Source of the DNA: an uncultured Blautia sp.
GTDB lineage: Bacteria; Bacillota; Clostridia; Lachnospirales; Lachnospiraceae
Assembly: GCA_934402155.1 (NCBI GenBank)
Contig: CAKRTP010000032.1
Span: 1-16,843, forward strand
DNA: 16,843 nt
Reading direction: 5' to 3'
Shown: positions 14,833-16,843 of the stretch, in pieces
Layout: every line of letters starts with the position of its first letter
How positions within the stretch are numbered: the stretch's first letter is position 1
Program-made: the position numbers and the translations under genes
Notes under the pieces: model-generated
Seen by the model: the letters and a program-made list of their open reading frames with translations, nothing else
Database searches by the model: none
Told to the model about the DNA's origin: nothing

Positions 14833-14925
14833 ATGGATAGTTGTGATTCTCACGGGCGAAGTAGTAACACAGGATGGAAGAGAATAGTAGTTTGTGATAT
14901 CATGGCATATCGCATTCTGCTCTGA
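14833..14925 (+). CDS. Possible 30-residue leader peptide in the mgtE 5' region (uncertain)
   Basis: An ATG at 14833 with AGGTG (14822-14826) 6 nt upstream opens 30 codons ending in TGA at 14923-14925. The product begins MDSCDSHGRSSNTGWKR and ends in a short hydrophobic stretch. It lies wholly inside the folded leader domain and its stop coincides with the 3' strand of the closing helix. Translation would unfold the RNA, so it could be a regulatory uORF, or chance coding inside a structured RNA. No homolog recognised. Confidence 0.25.
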   Translation: MDSCDSHGRSSNTGWKRIVVCDIMAYRILL

Positions 14926-15020
14926 TCTTTATATTTTTTTGTTCTTTTTTCTCTTTTTATCCTGTTTATTAAAATCCCTGAACACAATTTACAATCAAAC
15001 TAATTGACATTGACATGCTC

Positions 15021-15059
15021 TGAAAAAGACCATGCCTTGTTTTGGTGTGCTCTTTTTCA
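15021..15059 (+). terminator. Attenuator-type hairpin directly upstream of mgtE
   Basis: TGAAAAAGA (15021-15029) pairs perfectly with TCTTTTTCA (15051-15059). Inside, CATGCC (15031-15036) pairs with GGTGTG (15044-15049) around TTGTTTT, with one C·C mismatch between the stems. The 3' arm carries five T residues and ends 11 nt before the mgtE Shine-Dalgarno. Upstream TCTTTTT (14952-14958) can pair with AAAAAGA (15023-15029), and CATGG (14901-14905) with CCATG (15030-15034), so an antiterminator fold is possible. Termination in vivo is inferred. Confidence 0.55.
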
Positions 15060-15085
15060 ATAACACCCAAAAGGAGAAAAACAGG

Positions 15086-16480
15086 ATGGAAAACAGAACA
15101 CAGAATTACGCAAAAGAAATTCTGGATATCATCAGAAGCAATGTATCTCCTGCAGTTCTTTCCAAACGACTGCAGGATTTCCATGAAAACGACCTTGCTG
15201 AGGTATTGCCGGAACTTTCTTCAGCAGAGCGAAGCAAGCTTTACCGGATCTTTGATCTGGATACCTTATCCGATATTCTGGAATACACAGATGAGGAAAG
15301 TGCAGTTACTTACTTTGAAGAGATGAACCTCAAAAAAGCGGCAGCAATTCTCTCCCGAATGGAGACAAATGTATTATCCGATATCCTGCAGCATTTTGAC
15401 AAAGAGAAACGCAGACTTCTGATCGAACTTCTGGATGATGACGTACGCCATGATGTAGAAATGATCAACACTTTTGATGACGAAGAAATCGGAAGCCGAA
15501 TGACTACAAACTGCATTATAATAAACAATCACCTTTCCATAAAAGGTGCAATGAGTGCTCTGGTATCACAGGCAGCCCAGAACGACAACATCTCTACAAT
15601 TTTTGTAGTAAATGATAATCAGGAATTCTATGGAGCAATTGATCTGAAAGATCTTATCATTGCACGTCAGGATCACCCTCTTGATGAACTGGTAGTTACC
15701 TCTTATCCGTATGTGTACGGAACTTCCCTGATCGATGACTGCATAGAAGACCTCAAAGATTATTCCGAAGATTCCATTCCGGTTCTTGATAACGACAATC
15801 GTCTGATAGGAGTTATTACCTCTGCAAGTATTGTAGACCTGGTTGATGATGAGATGGGAGAGGACTATGCGAAATTTGCCGGTCTGACTGCCGAAGAAGA
15901 TCTCCAGGAACCACTGAAGGAGAGTATGAAAAAAAGAATGCCATGGCTGGTCATTCTTCTCGGACTTGGAATGATTGTTTCTTCCGTAGTAGGTATTTTT
16001 GAACAAGTTGTAACCAACTTACCGATTATCATGTGTTTCCAGTCCCTGATCCTGGATATGGCAGGTAATGTCGGAACTCAGTCACTGGCTGTGACTATTC
16101 GTGTACTGATGGACGAATCCCTCACAGGCAAACAGAAACTGGAGCTTGTATTTAAGGAAATGCGTATCGGTCTCTGCAACGGCGGACTTCTTGGTATCAT
16201 GTCCTTTGTACTGATCGGTTTATATATCTGGCTGTTCAAAGGCAAAACGCTTGTATTTGCTTATGCAGTTTCTGCATGTATCGGCTTTTCACTGTTGCTC
16301 GCAATGCTGATCTCCAGTGCAGTCGGAACCTGCATACCTTTATTCTTCAAAAAAATCCATATTGACCCGGCAGTTGCTTCCGGCCCGTTGATCACTACCA
16401 TAAATGACCTTGTGGCCGTTATCTCTTATTATGGAATGAGTTGGTTCTTCCTTATTGAGATTCTGCATCTGGCAGGATAA
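15086..16480 (+). CDS. mgtE: Magnesium transporter MgtE
   Basis: 464 residues from the ATG at 15086, chosen because AAGGAG (15071-15076) lies 9 nt upstream; an upstream TTG (15032) lies inside the attenuator hairpin and is rejected. The domains follow T. thermophilus MgtE: an N-terminal superhelical domain rich in acidic residues (about 1-130), two CBS domains (about 135-258), a connecting plug helix (about 262-284), then a five-helix membrane domain (about 285-464). Signature motifs are GNVGTQSLAVTIR (from 327) and PLITTINDLVAV, whose D441 corresponds to the selectivity-filter Asp of the pore. MgtE is a homodimeric Mg2+ channel in the inner membrane, gated shut when Mg2+ fills the acidic cytosolic domains. 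The gene is monocistronic: its own promoter and structured leader precede it and a terminator follows 11 nt after the stop. Confidence 0.95.
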   Translation: MENRTQNYAKEILDIIRSNVSPAVLSKRLQDFHENDLAEVLPELSSAERSKLYRIFDLDTLSDILEYTDEESAVTYFEEMNLKKAAAILSRMETNVLSDILQHFDKEKRRLLIELLDDDVRHDVEMINTFDDEEIGSRMTTNCIIINNHLSIKGAMSALVSQAAQNDNISTIFVVNDNQEFYGAIDLKDLIIARQDHPLDELVVTSYPYVYGTSLIDDCIEDLKDYSEDSIPVLDNDNRLIGVITSASIVDLVDDEMGEDYAKFAGLTAEEDLQEPLKESMKKRMPWLVILLGLGMIVSSVVGIFEQVVTNLPIIMCFQSLILDMAGNVGTQSLAVTIRVLMDESLTGKQKLELVFKEMRIGLCNGGLLGIMSFVLIGLYIWLFKGKTLVFAYAVSACIGFSLLLAMLISSAVGTCIPLFFKKIHIDPAVASGPLITTINDLVAVISYYGMSWFFLIEILHLAG

Positions 16481-16491
16481 TTCAACAAATA

Positions 16492-16529
16492 AAGAGGCTG
16501 ATCAATTTAACGATCAGCCCCTTATTTTT
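16492..16529 (+). terminator. Intrinsic terminator after mgtE
   Basis: GGCTGATC (16496-16503) pairs perfectly with GATCAGCC (16512-16519) around an 8-nt loop. It extends by AAG/CTT across one mismatch and is followed by TTATTTTT (16522-16529). The short A-rich upstream arm (AATAAAG) may let it also act for the convergent minus-strand gene. Confidence 0.85.
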
Positions 16530-16546
16530 ATATCTGTTCTGCAGCT

Positions 16547-16843
16547 TCAGTCTTCACGCAATTTCACAAATTTGGCGGCCTGACGCCGTCTGGCATCATC
16601 AATTGCCGCATAATGCTTTTTCGTTGTATTGACATCTTTATGCCCCAGGACGTCCGCAACCAGATAAATATCACCTGTTTCCTGGTAAAGCGTTGTACCA
16701 TAGGTGCTGCGCAGCTTGTGCGGTGTGATCTTTTTTGTGGTTGTGATCTGACTTGCATATTTTTTTACAAGATTCTCAACCGCCTGAACACCGATTCGCC
16801 GGCGCTGGGCAGAATAGAAGAGAGCGTGTTCATGACCTTCCAG
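16547..16843 (-). CDS. Tyrosine recombinase / integrase, C-terminal catalytic part only
   Basis: The minus strand reads open from the window edge for 98 codons to a TGA at 16547-16549; the N-terminus lies beyond the window. The catalytic core of tyrosine recombinases is clear: TPHKLRSTYGT carries the H-x-x-R pair (visible H42, R45), LGHKDVNTTKKHYA carries the second His (H68) and the nucleophile Tyr (Y78, codon at 16610-16612), followed by a short basic tail. It cuts and rejoins DNA through a 3'-phosphotyrosyl link. From this fragment I cannot tell a housekeeping XerC/XerD-like enzyme from an integrase of a mobile element. It is convergent with mgtE, about 66 nt apart, sharing the terminator region. 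An overlapping minus-strand frame at 16564-16758 is a shadow of this gene. Confidence 0.88.
   Translation of the reverse strand: MEGHEHALFYSAQRRRIGVQAVENLVKKYASQITTTKKITPHKLRSTYGTTLYQETGDIYLVADVLGHKDVNTTKKHYAAIDDARRRQAAKFVKLRED

Larger units (their letters stand above)
14718..15085 (+). promoter_or_regulatory. Long structured 5' leader of mgtE, candidate cation-responsive riboswitch
   Basis: About 370 nt separate the promoter from mgtE. CAGAGAATGC (14767-14776) pairs with GCATTCT plus CTG (14912-14918, 14922-14924, small bulge), closing a domain of about 158 nt like a riboswitch P1. Inside, GTG and AGAAT (14824-14826, 14830-14834) pair with ATTCT and CAC (14846-14853), and GATAT (14896-14900) pairs with ATATC (14907-14911) around CATGGC. 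An alternative, GCAGAAT (14780-14786) with ATTCTGC (14914-14920), would compete with P1. Pyrimidine tracts (14925-14960) follow, then a terminator-like hairpin just before the ribosome binding site. I looked for M-box (ykoK) conserved blocks and did not find them. Riboswitch function is inferred from layout and the downstream Mg2+ transporter. The structure is hand-folded and not tested by covariation. Confidence 0.55.

Noticed and set aside
15032..15085. TTG start giving a longer MgtE
   Set aside because: It falls within the hairpin upstream of the gene. The ATG at 15086 has an ideal Shine-Dalgarno and gives normal family length.
14718..15085. Standard M-box (ykoK) riboswitch annotation
   Set aside because: The position before mgtE is right, but the conserved sequence blocks of the family as I remember them are not present. 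Left as an unassigned structured leader.
16564..16758. Minus-strand frame of 64 codons
   Set aside because: It overlaps the tyrosine recombinase in another frame; the recombinase frame carries the catalytic residues.
1..16843. CRISPR array, tRNA or rRNA genes, insertion sequence, defence system
   Set aside because: No regularly spaced repeats, no cloverleaf or rRNA-like sequence, and no transposase or defence genes were seen. Only the edge recombinase hints at mobility.

Overview
The window looks like a low-to-mid GC chromosomal segment from a Gram-positive clostridial bacterium, most probably of the Lachnospiraceae. This rests on gene order (methionine gamma-lyase family gene, two flavoproteins, radC, mreBCD, mrdA, minDE, rodA, dacA), strong AGGAGG-type ribosome binding sites, sigma-A promoters and the protein sequences as I recognise them. 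No database search was possible. All genes are on the + strand except a partial integrase at the right edge.

Region 1 (1-4084): the 3' part of a PLP enzyme gene (methionine gamma-lyase / 'aluminium resistance' family), then two FAD-dependent oxidoreductases of different families coupled by an ATGA overlap, closed by a probable terminator. Region 2 (4085-13868): one long, tightly packed run of genes for DNA maintenance (radC), the elongation machinery (divergent mreB, mreC, mreD, class B PBP mrdA, rodA), division-site selection (minD, minE) and a membrane-anchored D,D-carboxypeptidase (dacA). Overlaps of 1-16 nt and very short gaps suggest a single operon, with a hairpin between mrdA and minD and a terminator after dacA. 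Together these products place and build the side wall, trim peptide stems and position the septum.

Region 3 (13869-14613): a solo gene for a small P-loop protein of unknown function, with its own sigma-A promoter and intrinsic terminator. Region 4 (14614-16529): the Mg2+ transporter gene mgtE. It is preceded by a perfect 17-bp inverted repeat, a perfect-consensus sigma-A promoter and a leader of about 370 nt. The leader folds on paper into a closed multi-helix domain followed by pyrimidine tracts and a terminator-like hairpin immediately before the mgtE ribosome binding site. This is a riboswitch-like layout, but I do not see the conserved M-box (ykoK) sequence blocks usually found upstream of mgtE. 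It is the best candidate here for something undescribed. Region 5 (16530-16843): the C-terminal catalytic part of a tyrosine recombinase on the minus strand, convergent with mgtE and cut by the window edge.

I saw no tRNA, rRNA, CRISPR array, insertion sequence or recognisable defence system.
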